Positions 26,436-35,179 of a stretch of 64,000 bases of DNA are shown here, one piece after another (positions within the stretch are counted from its first letter, which is position 1; the number at the start of each line of letters is the position of its first letter). The stretch lies in contig NZ_OY782763.1 in assembly GCF_963678225.1 (NCBI RefSeq), positions 682,001 to 746,000 of the forward strand, written 5' to 3'. Below the pieces are notes generated by a model, which had not been told where the DNA came from, searched no databases, and worked only from the letters and a program-made list of their open reading frames with translations. The translations under genes were made by a program, and so were the position numbers. Source of the stretch: an uncultured Cohaesibacter sp. (GTDB taxonomy: Bacteria > Pseudomonadota > Alphaproteobacteria > Rhizobiales > Cohaesibacteraceae).

Positions 26436-26846
26436 TTAATAATCAGCGGCCAGCGCAATCACGGTCGCCGGGCATTCAGGCCAAGCGGCGTACTGCGTAT
26501 AGTCGGCCCCGGCATCTGCCGCCAGCGTCTGCACGGCAGCGCGCATAGATGCGATCCAGTCAACCATCTCGCTGGCAGCGGCCAGCATGGCGGTCTGCTC
26601 CGTTGTTCGATCAGCTTCCGCAACCGAGCCGATGACTGCTGCTGCTGAGGCGATATTGGCCTGAGTTTCGGCAGAAAGAACGTCGTAGATCCGGCGCTGG
26701 CAGACTGTCTTGATTGTTGCCAGCCGTGCCGCTGTTGTGGCTTCCAAGATCGTGGCCTGCGGCACGCCGCGTGTCAGCAGCTCAGCCTCTGTCATGGCAA
26801 CGTAGCGTTTGCCGTCATAGGTCAGTGTAAATTGATCCATTTTCAA
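26436..26846 (-). CDS. Probable tail-fibre assembly or fibre-cluster protein
   Basis: 136 residues. It begins MKMDQFTLTYDGKRYVAMTE, then an Ala-rich helical body and an end with WIASMRAAVQTLAAD and YAAWPECPA. The C-terminal Trp/Pro-rich segment and the position right after the fibre gene resemble short tail-fibre assembly chaperones, but the match is weak. It is the last gene before the terminator at 26367. Confidence 0.55.
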   Translation of the reverse strand: MKMDQFTLTYDGKRYVAMTEAELLTRGVPQATILEATTAARLATIKTVCQRRIYDVLSAETQANIASAAAVIGSVAEADRTTEQTAMLAAASEMVDWIASMRAAVQTLAADAGADYTQYAAWPECPATVIALAADY

Positions 26847-26858
26847 AGCTCCTTAAGC

Positions 26859-27599
26859 TTAAACTGACGTCAGGTTTGAGCGGAACCGATTGGACGTATC
26901 CGTATTAGGATCAACTCCAGCTGCAACTCCCCGCATCAAGTGTCCCTCGACACCAGTGCCCAACACCACATTGCTGGCCCATAGGGCCGCAGGAGCGGGA
27001 TAGTAAGTCGACAGCAACAGCGCGACGCCACCCGCAGCCGCGATTGACACGTCGCAATCACGCAAGATTAACTCTCCGCTCTGCCCGCCATGGACCAAAT
27101 ACGGGAAAGTGATTTCTTCACCACAATCCGGAATGACAATGTCTATCGAAGTGAACGTCACCATGCCTGACGCGCTAAATTCAATGCCCGCGCACTGCCT
27201 CTGCCCGCTCCAGCGGGGTGAGGTGACGGCCTCTGCTGCAAAGGACAAAGTCCGGCGTACGGTTTCACCAGCCGCATTGCGGCCCTGAAACAGCAAGGCC
27301 CGCGCACCAGTCGTGACACGATCGGTCATGACCGCATCATTGAGCAACAGGACCAGCACACGGATATTATCCTTTGTTGCGTCAATTGCTTTTTCGACGG
27401 TCAGATAAGGCTCTTCTGCAGTGCCCAGCCCCTCGTCATCGCCATTGACGGAATCCACATACACCCATTTCGTGACCATCGTCTCAGCGGCTTCCAGCCG
27501 GGCCACCGCTGCATCGATATCATCCTTCTTGGCATTGAATGTCTCAATGAGCGCTCGTGACTCATCGACTAAATCAGTAATATTGTCTGTCAAGCTCAC
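26859..27599 (-). CDS. Tail-fibre distal (receptor-binding) protein candidate
   Basis: 246 residues. The N-terminal helix (DLVDESRALIETFNAKKDDI) leads to WVYVDSVNGDDEGLGTAEEPYLTVEKAI, a motif common at the start of phage beta-helix/DUF1565-like fibre domains, followed by beta-strand ladders. It begins 11 bp after the gpH-like gene and is likely the distal, host-range-determining fibre part. Receptor unknown. Confidence 0.65.
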   Translation of the reverse strand: MSLTDNITDLVDESRALIETFNAKKDDIDAAVARLEAAETMVTKWVYVDSVNGDDEGLGTAEEPYLTVEKAIDATKDNIRVLVLLLNDAVMTDRVTTGARALLFQGRNAAGETVRRTLSFAAEAVTSPRWSGQRQCAGIEFSASGMVTFTSIDIVIPDCGEEITFPYLVHGGQSGELILRDCDVSIAAAGGVALLLSTYYPAPAALWASNVVLGTGVEGHLMRGVAAGVDPNTDTSNRFRSNLTSV

Positions 27600-27610
27600 A
27601 GCTAATCTCC

Positions 27611-28231
27611 TTATACCGCTGACAATTCGCTAATTTGGGCTTGCAGCCCCTTAATCTGATCAAGCAGACCGTCGATGCGCGCCGCCTGAAGTGCCAAGCG
27701 GTCTGGCAATACTTCCAGATCACGAATTCGGTCCAGCGCTTCCTGATGATGCCGAGCGTTGGCAATGATCATCGACGCCAGCTTGGCAAAGTCACCGTCG
27801 AAAAAGAGTTGCAGATCGACATCGCCGGAGAAACTGAGGCCATCAGCAGGTAGCTGACTGATAGCCAGGCGGCAGCCAAAGGCAATTGGCACCCCGGCTG
27901 TGTAAGTTGCCAGAGGTGTATCCGCATCAGACCAGACACCAAGCAGGGTGCCATCCTCAAGGATCAACCCGATTTCGGCGACAGTGAAGCCGGTGGCGGT
28001 ATCCAGCAGCGCCGAAATCTCGATGTTATAATCATCGATATAACGCCCCCCTGCCACGTCAATACGCGCTTGCTCTGCCTTCAAAGCGGTCTCGGCTCCG
28101 GTCGGCGTATATTTGCTAGTGCCAAGCGCAACATGCGTGATCTTGGCACTCAATCCATCATTGGCCGCAGCAAAAACAGCTCTAAGGCCTGCCACGGTTA
28201 GCGTGACATTGATGGCGGTCATTTCCGTCAT
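27611..28231 (-). CDS. Tail-fibre protein (P2 gpH N-terminal/DUF3751-like)
   Basis: 206 residues. The N-terminal domain (LTVAGLRAVFAAANDGLSA, ITHVALGTSKYTPTGAETAL) and the pattern IGLILEDGTLLGVWSDADTPLA are typical of the baseplate-proximal domain of P2-type tail fibres. Residues 165-206 are a helical linker. It is short compared with P2 gpH (669 aa), so the fibre is split over this and the next gene. Overlaps gpI by 4 bp. Confidence 0.82.
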   Translation of the reverse strand: MTEMTAINVTLTVAGLRAVFAAANDGLSAKITHVALGTSKYTPTGAETALKAEQARIDVAGGRYIDDYNIEISALLDTATGFTVAEIGLILEDGTLLGVWSDADTPLATYTAGVPIAFGCRLAISQLPADGLSFSGDVDLQLFFDGDFAKLASMIIANARHHQEALDRIRDLEVLPDRLALQAARIDGLLDQIKGLQAQISELSAV

Positions 28232-28998
28232 TGTAATTCTCCACTGATTTGCAGATACATGATCGCGCGGCTTTGAGCGCCAAGAGCAAACCCAGCCCCC
28301 ATGGACGGCAGCTTCGCTTCACCATCACGTGCAACAAAGCCAAGGGCACGTCCGGAAACGCCCAGCCCAGCCGCACTGCCCATCGTGGGCAGCTTCATCT
28401 CGCCTTCACCCTTGGCAAGCCCCACAGCCCGCCCAGAGGATGCAAGACCAATCTCGGTCTCAAGACCAACACCGAGCTGGAAAGAAAATGTGCGACTTTT
28501 CGGCTTTGTGCGGGTCACAGAGGTTTGCGCTTCCTGCTGCGCTCTTGCACTCAAGATGGATTCATCTTGTTCGAGCCACTCATTGACATAGACTGTAATG
28601 TCAAAGGTTCCGCGCTGGCCGATCGGGTCCGTTTCCCACCATTCCGTAATATGCGGCCGCATGCCAAGGGCTTCCAAGGCAGCGATCACCGCCGACAATG
28701 TACCCTTGAGCCGATGTACCATCGGACTGGCTGCAATCACCGCCCGCTTGCGTTCCTGAGGCCATGTGCTATCCCAGACATCAACGCTCAGCGCATAGGC
28801 TAACCAAGAGAGGAGCGGGGTCGGGCAAGAGGCCGGATCCCAAATTGTCGCGATCACTTCAGGTTCATGCCGCAATAGAGCCGCCAGCTCAGCGGTCAAT
28901 ATGACATTCATCAGGACAGAATGGCCGGTATCGCGCAGAAGCGCAGCAGCGATCGGCTTCGCGATCGCAACGCGCTCAGCATCGGTCAAATCAGTCAT
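28228..28998 (-). CDS. Tail protein I (P2 gpI-like)
   Basis: 256 residues. Contains the gpI signature WDPASCPTPLLSWLAYALSV and WDSTWPQERKRAVIAASPMV with HRLKGTLSAVIAALEALG. gpI links baseplate wedges to fibres. The C-terminal ~90 residues hold two imperfect repeats (GLASSGRAVGLAKGEGEMKL / GLGVSGRALGFVARDGEAKL / GFALGAQSRAIMYL), an extension absent from P2 gpI. Overlaps gpJ by 8 bp. Confidence 0.87.
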   Translation of the reverse strand: MTDLTDAERVAIAKPIAAALLRDTGHSVLMNVILTAELAALLRHEPEVIATIWDPASCPTPLLSWLAYALSVDVWDSTWPQERKRAVIAASPMVHRLKGTLSAVIAALEALGMRPHITEWWETDPIGQRGTFDITVYVNEWLEQDESILSARAQQEAQTSVTRTKPKSRTFSFQLGVGLETEIGLASSGRAVGLAKGEGEMKLPTMGSAAGLGVSGRALGFVARDGEAKLPSMGAGFALGAQSRAIMYLQISGELQ

Positions 28999-30007
28999 CC
29001 CACCGGCCCTCTGTCTGTACAGCGGTCACGGCAATATCAGTGCAATGCGGCACCTGCTTGCGGCCACCACCAACATTGGCAGTTGGCGATGCAAGCTCAA
29101 CGGATTCAACGCCGCTGATATAGCCACAGCCCGCAATGCCGAAAAGCTCAGCCACCACACCAACCCGCCGTCGTTTTGCCGTGTAGGTTTCAAGCGCTGC
29201 AGTCGCCGCTTCTATCAATGGCTCCGGATCCGCACCAGGCGCGTAGTAAACCGTCATGGAAACCTGATAATTGGCGATCTCCGGCTCTTCGATGCGCACG
29301 CAATCACCAATCGGCCTCACATCTTTGGACGTAACAGCTGCATAAACGCGATCAAGCAGCGACTGGTCACAATCTCCATAATCAACCGTTGGCAAGGGAA
29401 CAATCAACACCTCGGCTGGCTCCACCGGATCACCAGTATCGCGATCCGCAAATTCAGTTGCCCTATCCCCCGCCGTATAGGCATCAGCCAAAAGCACATC
29501 CGCCGAATAGGTCGCCCCGTCCTCTGCGCTATAGACAGCCACATCGGAAAGGTCAGCCACGCCATCCAGCTCCAACGCATGAAAGGCATAAGCACCTTCA
29601 GGACCTGCCGTTGAAAAAGCCTCCGGAGCCAAGAGAATGCGATCGCGAAAAACTTCAAGGTCTTCCTTTACTTCGTTTCCATCCTCATCCGTCGAGGCCA
29701 GCCGCGAAATGCCATAATATGTCGCTGCGATATGTTCGAGAGCATCTTCGTCTGTTGTGGTAATTGAAAGCTGTTGCATGGCCTGATTTATCCGGTCATG
29801 CAAATTGACATCGCTATAGCCACCCGCCTCACCAATCATGATGCGCACCGGGTCGCTTTCCAGATCCGCAGGATCCCAATCAAGATCATGCGCCTCAAAA
29901 GCCGCTGCGAGCAAAGCCTCGCGGTCTTCTTTGGCGCTCTCAATATCGAGATCAACAGTCGGTAGATCGCCCAACGCTGCTAAGTCCGGCGCAATGAATT
30001 TGGACAT
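28991..30007 (-). CDS. Baseplate assembly protein J (P2 gpJ-like)
   Basis: 338 residues. Motifs of the Baseplate_J family are visible: a DREALLAAAFEAHDLDW helix, LEHIAATYYGISRLAST, FRDRILLAPEAFSTAGPEGAYAFHAL, and IDEATAALETYTAKRRRVG-like C-terminal text. gpJ forms the baseplate wedge with gpW and gpI. Gene order V-W-J-I matches P2. Confidence 0.9.
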   Translation of the reverse strand: MSKFIAPDLAALGDLPTVDLDIESAKEDREALLAAAFEAHDLDWDPADLESDPVRIMIGEAGGYSDVNLHDRINQAMQQLSITTTDEDALEHIAATYYGISRLASTDEDGNEVKEDLEVFRDRILLAPEAFSTAGPEGAYAFHALELDGVADLSDVAVYSAEDGATYSADVLLADAYTAGDRATEFADRDTGDPVEPAEVLIVPLPTVDYGDCDQSLLDRVYAAVTSKDVRPIGDCVRIEEPEIANYQVSMTVYYAPGADPEPLIEAATAALETYTAKRRRVGVVAELFGIAGCGYISGVESVELASPTANVGGGRKQVPHCTDIAVTAVQTEGRWDD

Positions 30008-30024
30008 GACAGCCCTCGCATTTT

Positions 30025-30399
30025 CTAAACAGTGAGAGAGGCGTCGACGCTGTCGTCGACTGTGTCGTCACCAAGATGACCACGCGGCATATACTGACCG
30101 GTAATAAGCGCCTTATGCTCACCCGCCCGTCGCGCTTCGGCGCTATCTAGCACCTTGTATCCGGTCATCTTGTAGCGTGGCTCCCAAAGGTCGATGACCA
30201 GGGCCCGGCACCAGAAAAGGATATGGATGGTCTTGTTTGTGTAATTTTCCCGCACCAGCAATTCTGGAATGAGCGAGCCGAATTCCTCTCGCATCAAACG
30301 GGAACCAAGACGGGTGGGAAACAGGATTTTGGAAATGGCCTGCTTGACAACAGGCCAGCCCTCAATCCATTCGCCGGTGTCAATATCAAGCGTTCCCAT
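30025..30399 (-). CDS. Baseplate wedge protein W (gp25-like)
   Basis: 124 residues. Typical gpW/gp25 core: GWPVVKQAISKILFPTRLGSRLMREEFGS with TGQYMPRGHLGD at the end. It forms the baseplate wedge. The start overlaps the stop of the next upstream gene (30386) by 14 bp. Confidence 0.88.
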   Translation of the reverse strand: MGTLDIDTGEWIEGWPVVKQAISKILFPTRLGSRLMREEFGSLIPELLVRENYTNKTIHILFWCRALVIDLWEPRYKMTGYKVLDSAEARRAGEHKALITGQYMPRGHLGDDTVDDSVDASLTV

Positions 30400-30595
30400 C
30401 AGAAGCCGCCGCAGCGCTCGATGCCTTGGTCGCCTTTGTCGCTGCTTTCGAGGTTATAGCAACAATCTGGCCAGTCCGCAGATAGGCCTTGGCCTGCTTC
30501 TCGGTCATCTGGACAGTGTCGCCAGACTTCACAGGCTTGCCATTCATCCGAGGGCCTGCCTTCTCAGTGACTTTATAGCTTTTCAATTCGCTCAT
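30386..30595 (-). CDS. Small unknown baseplate-region protein
   Basis: 69 residues. The N-terminal half (MSELKSYKVTEKAGPRMNGK, DTVQMTEKQAKAYLRTGQI) resembles the small basic protein at 32390-32677 in layout, and the C-terminus is Ala/Lys-rich. Function unknown. The ribosome site AAAGGAG and the GC hairpin upstream are near copies of those in front of the sheath gene. Confidence 0.6.
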   Translation of the reverse strand: MSELKSYKVTEKAGPRMNGKPVKSGDTVQMTEKQAKAYLRTGQIVAITSKAATKATKASSAAAASDGNA

Positions 30596-30609
30596 TGTTC
30601 AACTCCTTT

Positions 30610-30630
30610 TAGGCAAGGCGCGCTGCGCCG
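30610..30630 (-). promoter_or_regulatory. GC hairpin upstream of the 30386-30595 gene
   Basis: GGCGCGCTGCGCC flanked by CTTGCC and AAAGGAG, the same arrangement as at 26341 before the sheath gene. Confidence 0.4.
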
Positions 30631-30675
30631 TTGGTGACAGCCAATTGCAACGCAACGCACTGTCCGAAAGTGAGA

Positions 30676-31212
30676 TCAAACCGGCACGCCTGTCGGGTCA
30701 AAACCAGCAACAACATCTTTATGCCTGTGTGTGTGGTCGATGACCTTGCCATCCGATTTGACATAGCCACCATTGAGATCGATATCGCCTTGCGTTTCGA
30801 TACCGCCAGCCGTTACGGTCAGGGAGGCATCACCAACTGACAAAACAATCTTGCCATCAGCCAGCGTGAAGGTCGCGTTGCCACGCGTGATATGGCATTC
30901 GCTAGTCTCATTGGACGGGCTGGCATTCTGCCCTGTCCAATCTCCGGGGATAACGACCGCCTGACGCGCATCCCCGTTCGGGCAAATCATCAGCATGGCC
31001 TGCCCGACGCTTGGCGTCATCCGAACTTTGAGAGCCCCAGAAGACAGAGACGCAACACGCGCCTCGACTGGGTCTCCATCCCCTACAGAAACCTTGACCG
31101 TGTTTTTGTCCGGATCCCATTCCTTCACTTCGACAGGCCGCACCATGCGTTCCATCGCACGGCGCAGCTCTTTTAGCTCGCGATAGATCTGCGTGAATGG
31201 ATCGCTCATCAA
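30676..31212 (-). CDS. Baseplate spike protein V (P2 gpV-like)
   Basis: 178 residues. The OB-fold part (VKVSVGDGDPVEARVASLSSG, GQAMLMICPNGDARQAVVIP) is followed by a beta-helix needle and the metal-binding tip motif HTHRHKDV close to the C-terminus, the iron-binding apex of P2/phi92 spikes. It pierces the outer membrane. Starts 4 bp inside the upstream gene (ATGA-type overlap). Confidence 0.9.
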   Translation of the reverse strand: MMSDPFTQIYRELKELRRAMERMVRPVEVKEWDPDKNTVKVSVGDGDPVEARVASLSSGALKVRMTPSVGQAMLMICPNGDARQAVVIPGDWTGQNASPSNETSECHITRGNATFTLADGKIVLSVGDASLTVTAGGIETQGDIDLNGGYVKSDGKVIDHTHRHKDVVAGFDPTGVPV

Positions 31213-31979
31213 TCAAGCTCCATGTCAGAAGAGGCAACATCATTGACGGTAAATTCCGGATGGATCGAAGCAACAGAAGTCCGGCTTTCTGTCTCGCCAA
31301 TCGTGAGGCCCAGAATATGAGCCGAGGTGCGATCAAGCGGTGTCTGCTCAACAGAGGCAACCCACTCGGAGACATCGCCCTGCCCTTCAACCACCTTGCG
31401 GATCAACGCCGCGACCGACTTATAATGGTCCAGCCCATCAGCTTCGAGCTTGGTAATTGCATCAGCCCAAGCACCGGTCAAAGCCTTGCCGCGTGAGGGC
31501 GATGGAAAGACATCAACCGGCAAGACGACCCGACGCAGAGCGCGTTTCTTGCCCTTGGCATCGGATCCGCAATAGCTCTTGACCGTCCCGTTGACCGTTG
31601 CGAACCGCCGCCAAATCTCGGCCCAATCGTTGGATGTGTCCTTCAGCGCTGCCGTGATATCATCTTCCACCAAATCACAATGCAGCTCTGCCTTGGCATT
31701 CATCACCTGCGGAATGATAACCTGCTCGCCATCAGCCAGATTGAAAACGCCTTCTACACCGGCCAGAAGATCAATAATCAGATCGACATGCGGCTTTTTG
31801 CTGTTATCAAATTGCCGTTCCAAAACTTCTGTGTAGACAATAGCGGCAATCTCCGGCCAATCCGTATCCTTGCCTTCATCGAGCGGCACAATCAGACTGT
31901 CTTCGACATTCTGCCGAAGGCTTGGCACTTCCATCAAAACCTGAATGGTCAGCATGCGCAAAAGTGTTTTGGCAAGCAT
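31209..31979 (-). CDS. Unknown phage structural-region protein
   Basis: 256 residues, no family recognised. Acidic N-terminal half (LDEGKDTDWPEIAAIVYTEV) and a C-terminal half with TSAHILGLTIGETESRTS and EFTVNDVASSDMELD. Position between head-joining and baseplate genes suggests a tail completion or connector role (compare P2 gpR/gpS position), which I cannot confirm from motifs. Confidence 0.6.
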   Translation of the reverse strand: MLAKTLLRMLTIQVLMEVPSLRQNVEDSLIVPLDEGKDTDWPEIAAIVYTEVLERQFDNSKKPHVDLIIDLLAGVEGVFNLADGEQVIIPQVMNAKAELHCDLVEDDITAALKDTSNDWAEIWRRFATVNGTVKSYCGSDAKGKKRALRRVVLPVDVFPSPSRGKALTGAWADAITKLEADGLDHYKSVAALIRKVVEGQGDVSEWVASVEQTPLDRTSAHILGLTIGETESRTSVASIHPEFTVNDVASSDMELD

Positions 31980-31982
31980 GGC

Positions 31983-32390
31983 TCACTCCTCAAGTGCCTC
32001 AATCCCACAACCACAAATCAGCCAGCCATTTCCCTCATCAAGCACCCGTTCGATGATATAGACAGGCCCTGAAGCACCATCTTTCAGCTTGTCCCTGTCT
32101 CGCGGCAGGCGAGGCAAAGAAGCCTCATCAACATGAATGGATATGACGACATCATGATTGGCGAGCATGGCGCGCATATGCTCATCCGACCCTTGCAAAT
32201 CCGTATCGTCCAGACTTTCGGTCGTAACCAGATCTGCAAAAATCTGCACCGGATCATCATCCGCATCGCGGCCAGCAAGAGACGACCAGCCAGCACCATT
32301 GACGCCGATAAAATCAAAGGGCTTGCCAAAATATCCGGCAAGCCCCTTGCTGCGAACGGCAAACCGCTCGCCAAATGCCGAGCGCGACAT
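31983..32390 (-). CDS. Putative head-tail joining protein
   Basis: 135 residues. It begins MSRSAFGERFAVRSKGLAGY and contains short beta-strands with an ISIHVDEASLPRLPRDRDKL loop and PVYIIERVLDEGNGWLICGC, a layout common in neck/adaptor proteins of the lambda gpFII / head-tail connector type. The gene overlaps the upstream one by one base. Identification rests mainly on position and fold impression. Confidence 0.5.
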   Translation of the reverse strand: MSRSAFGERFAVRSKGLAGYFGKPFDFIGVNGAGWSSLAGRDADDDPVQIFADLVTTESLDDTDLQGSDEHMRAMLANHDVVISIHVDEASLPRLPRDRDKLKDGASGPVYIIERVLDEGNGWLICGCGIEALEE

Positions 32391-32677
32391 CAGCTTGTCT
32401 TGTCGTCGCCCGTCAAGAGATCAGAACTGTCTTCTGATGCTTGGCCAACAGTCTCGGCCTGAACGGCTTTTGTGGCCGATGCTGTTTCAAGCACCGTGAC
32501 CTCTTTGGTCGTGACCGCCCCGTAATCCTCGACAAGAGCCTTCAGCTCTTTGGTCGGATTGCCCTTTTCGGTAAACAGCTTCTTATGCGTTTCCGGCAAG
32601 ATCTCGGCGCCAGCCGCAATGCGGCCAGCCGAGGTCTTGAGAGCGAATTTAGCCACATGAATTGTCGCTTTGGTCAT
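32390..32677 (-). CDS. Small basic head-region protein
   Basis: 95 residues: MTKATIHVAKFALKTSAGRI, AAGAEILPETHKKLFTEKG, then an acidic/Thr-rich tail. It lies exactly between the major capsid gene and the joining protein with one-base overlaps on both sides, the position of small head-completion proteins. No clear family. Confidence 0.6.
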   Translation of the reverse strand: MTKATIHVAKFALKTSAGRIAAGAEILPETHKKLFTEKGNPTKELKALVEDYGAVTTKEVTVLETASATKAVQAETVGQASEDSSDLLTGDDKTS

Positions 32678-33735
32678 CAGATCACCCCTGTGATTTTCAT
32701 AGTGCCATTCGGACGCCCCGGAATCATCAGTGGCGCCGATTGGGTCATGGCAACATCCATGGACGGGTTAGCCTGTTCATAGACCCGAGGGAACATAGGA
32801 AGGGCCTGAAGCTCCGCCTTCTTGTCTTCGATCATGCCGAAGCCGCGAACACCGTAAACGCCTTCCGTTCCAGTCACTCCAACCGGTGCAACCATCAGCA
32901 CCTCATCAGAGGCCAGATAGCGTTTGGTGAGAGTATCGACCGGATCACGATAGGTTCCGTTGTGAACATAGATCGCGAACTCGCCAACATAGCCCTTGAA
33001 GACAACCGGGTTGGTCGGATCGTCAGCCGTTGGTGATGTATTGATCGTACTCACATTGCGCACGGTCAGATCCAACTCTTCTTTGATCGAATTGTTCTTC
33101 TTGAAATAGGGCCAGATTTCGCGAGACATATAAACATCTGTCAAAGGCGTGCCGCATTGCTCGGCCCCGACACCAGACCATTCTTCAAGATCACCTTTGA
33201 TGTCATGGTCAACATCAGACCACTTCTCAGTGCCCAGAGAAATAACAACGGTATTGTCAGCGTTGCGTCCGAAGTCCACCAGAGTGGAAGGATAGTCCTC
33301 GCCAACAATGGTCACGGCACCATCAATCAAAGCCATCTGGGCCAACCACTCCCAGCGCTGGGTAATCTGCAATTTTTGACGAGCCAGAGCATCCATAACT
33401 GCCAGCTCCATTCGGTCCATGGCGGTGAGCACACCGCCAAACGGCTCACCAGCTCTGCGTGTCTGCACATCACCTGGGCGGATGTTGTCGAGTGGCTTCA
33501 GGTAAGACGGAGTAAAAGATTTCGTCTTGTAGCCTTCACGATTCTGCGGCTTTCCGGCTGCAGTGGGAATGACAAACGGGGCCAGCATAACTTGCCCCTT
33601 GAAGACCTCATCAAAGAAGATTTCCGGCTTATCCGAACGGTGTTCAATCTTGAAATATTTATCAAGAAAGTGCGTCTTTGGAACGATGATCGTGTCGATA
33701 ACGGCGATCAGTTCATAAAGAGTATAAAGATCCAT
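32677..33735 (-). CDS. Major capsid protein (lambda gpE-like)
   Basis: 352 residues, close to lambda gpE (341). Signatures of Phage_cap_E: VPKTHFLDKYFKIEHRSDK, VFKGQVMLAPFVIPTAAGKP, a SYLKPLDNIRPGDVQTRRAG P-loop-side motif, and the C-terminal VRGFGMIEDKKAELQALPMF. It forms the HK97-fold capsid shell. Downstream of the decoration protein gene, the usual order D-E. Confidence 0.93.
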   Translation of the reverse strand: MDLYTLYELIAVIDTIIVPKTHFLDKYFKIEHRSDKPEIFFDEVFKGQVMLAPFVIPTAAGKPQNREGYKTKSFTPSYLKPLDNIRPGDVQTRRAGEPFGGVLTAMDRMELAVMDALARQKLQITQRWEWLAQMALIDGAVTIVGEDYPSTLVDFGRNADNTVVISLGTEKWSDVDHDIKGDLEEWSGVGAEQCGTPLTDVYMSREIWPYFKKNNSIKEELDLTVRNVSTINTSPTADDPTNPVVFKGYVGEFAIYVHNGTYRDPVDTLTKRYLASDEVLMVAPVGVTGTEGVYGVRGFGMIEDKKAELQALPMFPRVYEQANPSMDVAMTQSAPLMIPGRPNGTMKITGVI

Positions 33736-33746
33736 ATCTGATCACC

Positions 33747-34094
33747 TCATGCTGGAGTGTAAGTGCGGCAATAGATGCCGACAGCGCGCAGAGCCCGCTT
33801 AACCGACATCAAATCAAGTTCGCCGATGTTGATCTGATCCTCATTGAGGTCATCAACCTCGACAATGACCGGTACGCTCTGGTCAGCCGCCAGCGTCATG
33901 TCATGCATGATCACCGCGTCCGCATTGGCCGCCGTCGCCAACGGAATGTATCGGCTGTTTGCCGCATCCCATTCCAACACATCACCGCGCTTGTAAGTCC
34001 CCGCAAAGAGCGGGAAAACGGCAGTTTTAACATTGGGACCATGCAGAATAACGCTGCTGAAGGATCCTTGTTCAGTAAAGCTCGCAAGGGTCAT
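33747..34094 (-). CDS. Head decoration protein (lambda gpD-like)
   Basis: 115 residues, similar in length to lambda gpD (110). Core strands VFPLFAGTYKRGDVLEWD and YIPLATAANADAVIMHDMTL fit the HDPD family of trimeric capsid-stabilising proteins. Overlaps the protease/scaffold gene by 4 bp. Confidence 0.88.
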   Translation of the reverse strand: MTLASFTEQGSFSSVILHGPNVKTAVFPLFAGTYKRGDVLEWDAANSRYIPLATAANADAVIMHDMTLAADQSVPVIVEVDDLNEDQINIGELDLMSVKRALRAVGIYCRTYTPA

Positions 34095-35179
34095 TTAGAG
34101 CCTCCATACATTTTCTGGGCACGCGCCAACAGGCGGCCATCCTTTTTGTCACCACCAGAAGGACCGGCTCCAAGATCAGGCTGCTGACTTTCGGCCTGTC
34201 GGCGTGAAGCCGCATATTGGCCGGGGCCATCATTGGCCAGATCACCGGGCTTGTGTTCGTCTTCATCCTTGCCCGCAGCAGCCTTGGCCCCATGTTTGAG
34301 GCTGGCGACAATATCTTCGGCGCTGAGGTCAGTGCGATTGAGCAGATGCTCTGCGAGGTCCTGATTGGGGCCATAATGCTCGCAGGACGTTACAGCCTCA
34401 CGCCGGTCTCGTTCTGCCTTGATCGCTTCAGCCCTCGCATCAGCTTTGACTTTATCCAGATCAACGGCATTGGTATCCGCCGCCTGTGGTTTGCCAGACA
34501 TGGAAATCTCCTTTTTCTGACTGGGTTTCGCGGCGGAGGCCGCAGACTGGGAAATATTGGGAGGACGGAAGGTCCAGCCATTCTGCTTGGCGACAAGCTT
34601 CAAATGCTCCGGAGCCTTGTCATAGCTGCGATAGTCAAAGGCGATCACATCAACCGCCACTTCAGCATCCGTCCGATGAGCAAAACCGGCCTCGACAGCT
34701 TCCTCACCGTCAAGATAGGTTTCCTCTTTCATGATCGACCGGCAGGCAGCTTTATCCTTGCCGCTGGCGCGGGCATAGATACCGGCCATCTGCTCGGCTA
34801 TCTTATCAAGGCTGTCGATGACCTTGCCCATCTCCGAGGCGTTACCCCAAGCCATGGTCATTGGATCATGGATCATCAGCAGCGCACCCTCGCGCATGAC
34901 AACCTCATCGCCAGCCATGGCAATGACAGAGGCAGCGGACATGGCCATGCTGTCTACATAGATCGTAACAGTCCCCTGATGGGCCTTGAGCGCATTGAAA
35001 ATAGCGATCCCCGCAAAAGCATCGCCACCTGGCGAATTCAGTCTGACCGGCAAGTCATTCTCGCTGCCATGCTCGGCCAACGCTTCCAGCACCTCACTTG
35101 CGGTGAAATAGTCCCCCCACCAGCCGTCACCGACTTCGCCATAGAGCACCAGCTCACCGTCAATCAGTAGTCTGCTCAT
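34091..35179 (-). CDS. ClpP-like prohead protease with C-terminal scaffold
   Basis: 362 residues from the ATG at 35179, preferred because AAGGTGG lies upstream (an ATG at 35209 is in frame). Residues ~1-200 form a ClpP-type serine protease: NSPGGDAFAGIAIFNALK, catalytic Ser in VDSMAMSAASVIAMAG, catalytic His in LLMIHDPMT. The Ala/Lys/Glu-rich remainder (DKVKADARAEAIKAERDRRE) resembles the lambda gpC/Nu3 scaffold arrangement. It should process head proteins during prohead maturation. Confidence 0.88.
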   Translation of the reverse strand: MSRLLIDGELVLYGEVGDGWWGDYFTASEVLEALAEHGSENDLPVRLNSPGGDAFAGIAIFNALKAHQGTVTIYVDSMAMSAASVIAMAGDEVVMREGALLMIHDPMTMAWGNASEMGKVIDSLDKIAEQMAGIYARASGKDKAACRSIMKEETYLDGEEAVEAGFAHRTDAEVAVDVIAFDYRSYDKAPEHLKLVAKQNGWTFRPPNISQSAASAAKPSQKKEISMSGKPQAADTNAVDLDKVKADARAEAIKAERDRREAVTSCEHYGPNQDLAEHLLNRTDLSAEDIVASLKHGAKAAAGKDEDEHKPGDLANDGPGQYAASRRQAESQQPDLGAGPSGGDKKDGRLLARAQKMYGGSK

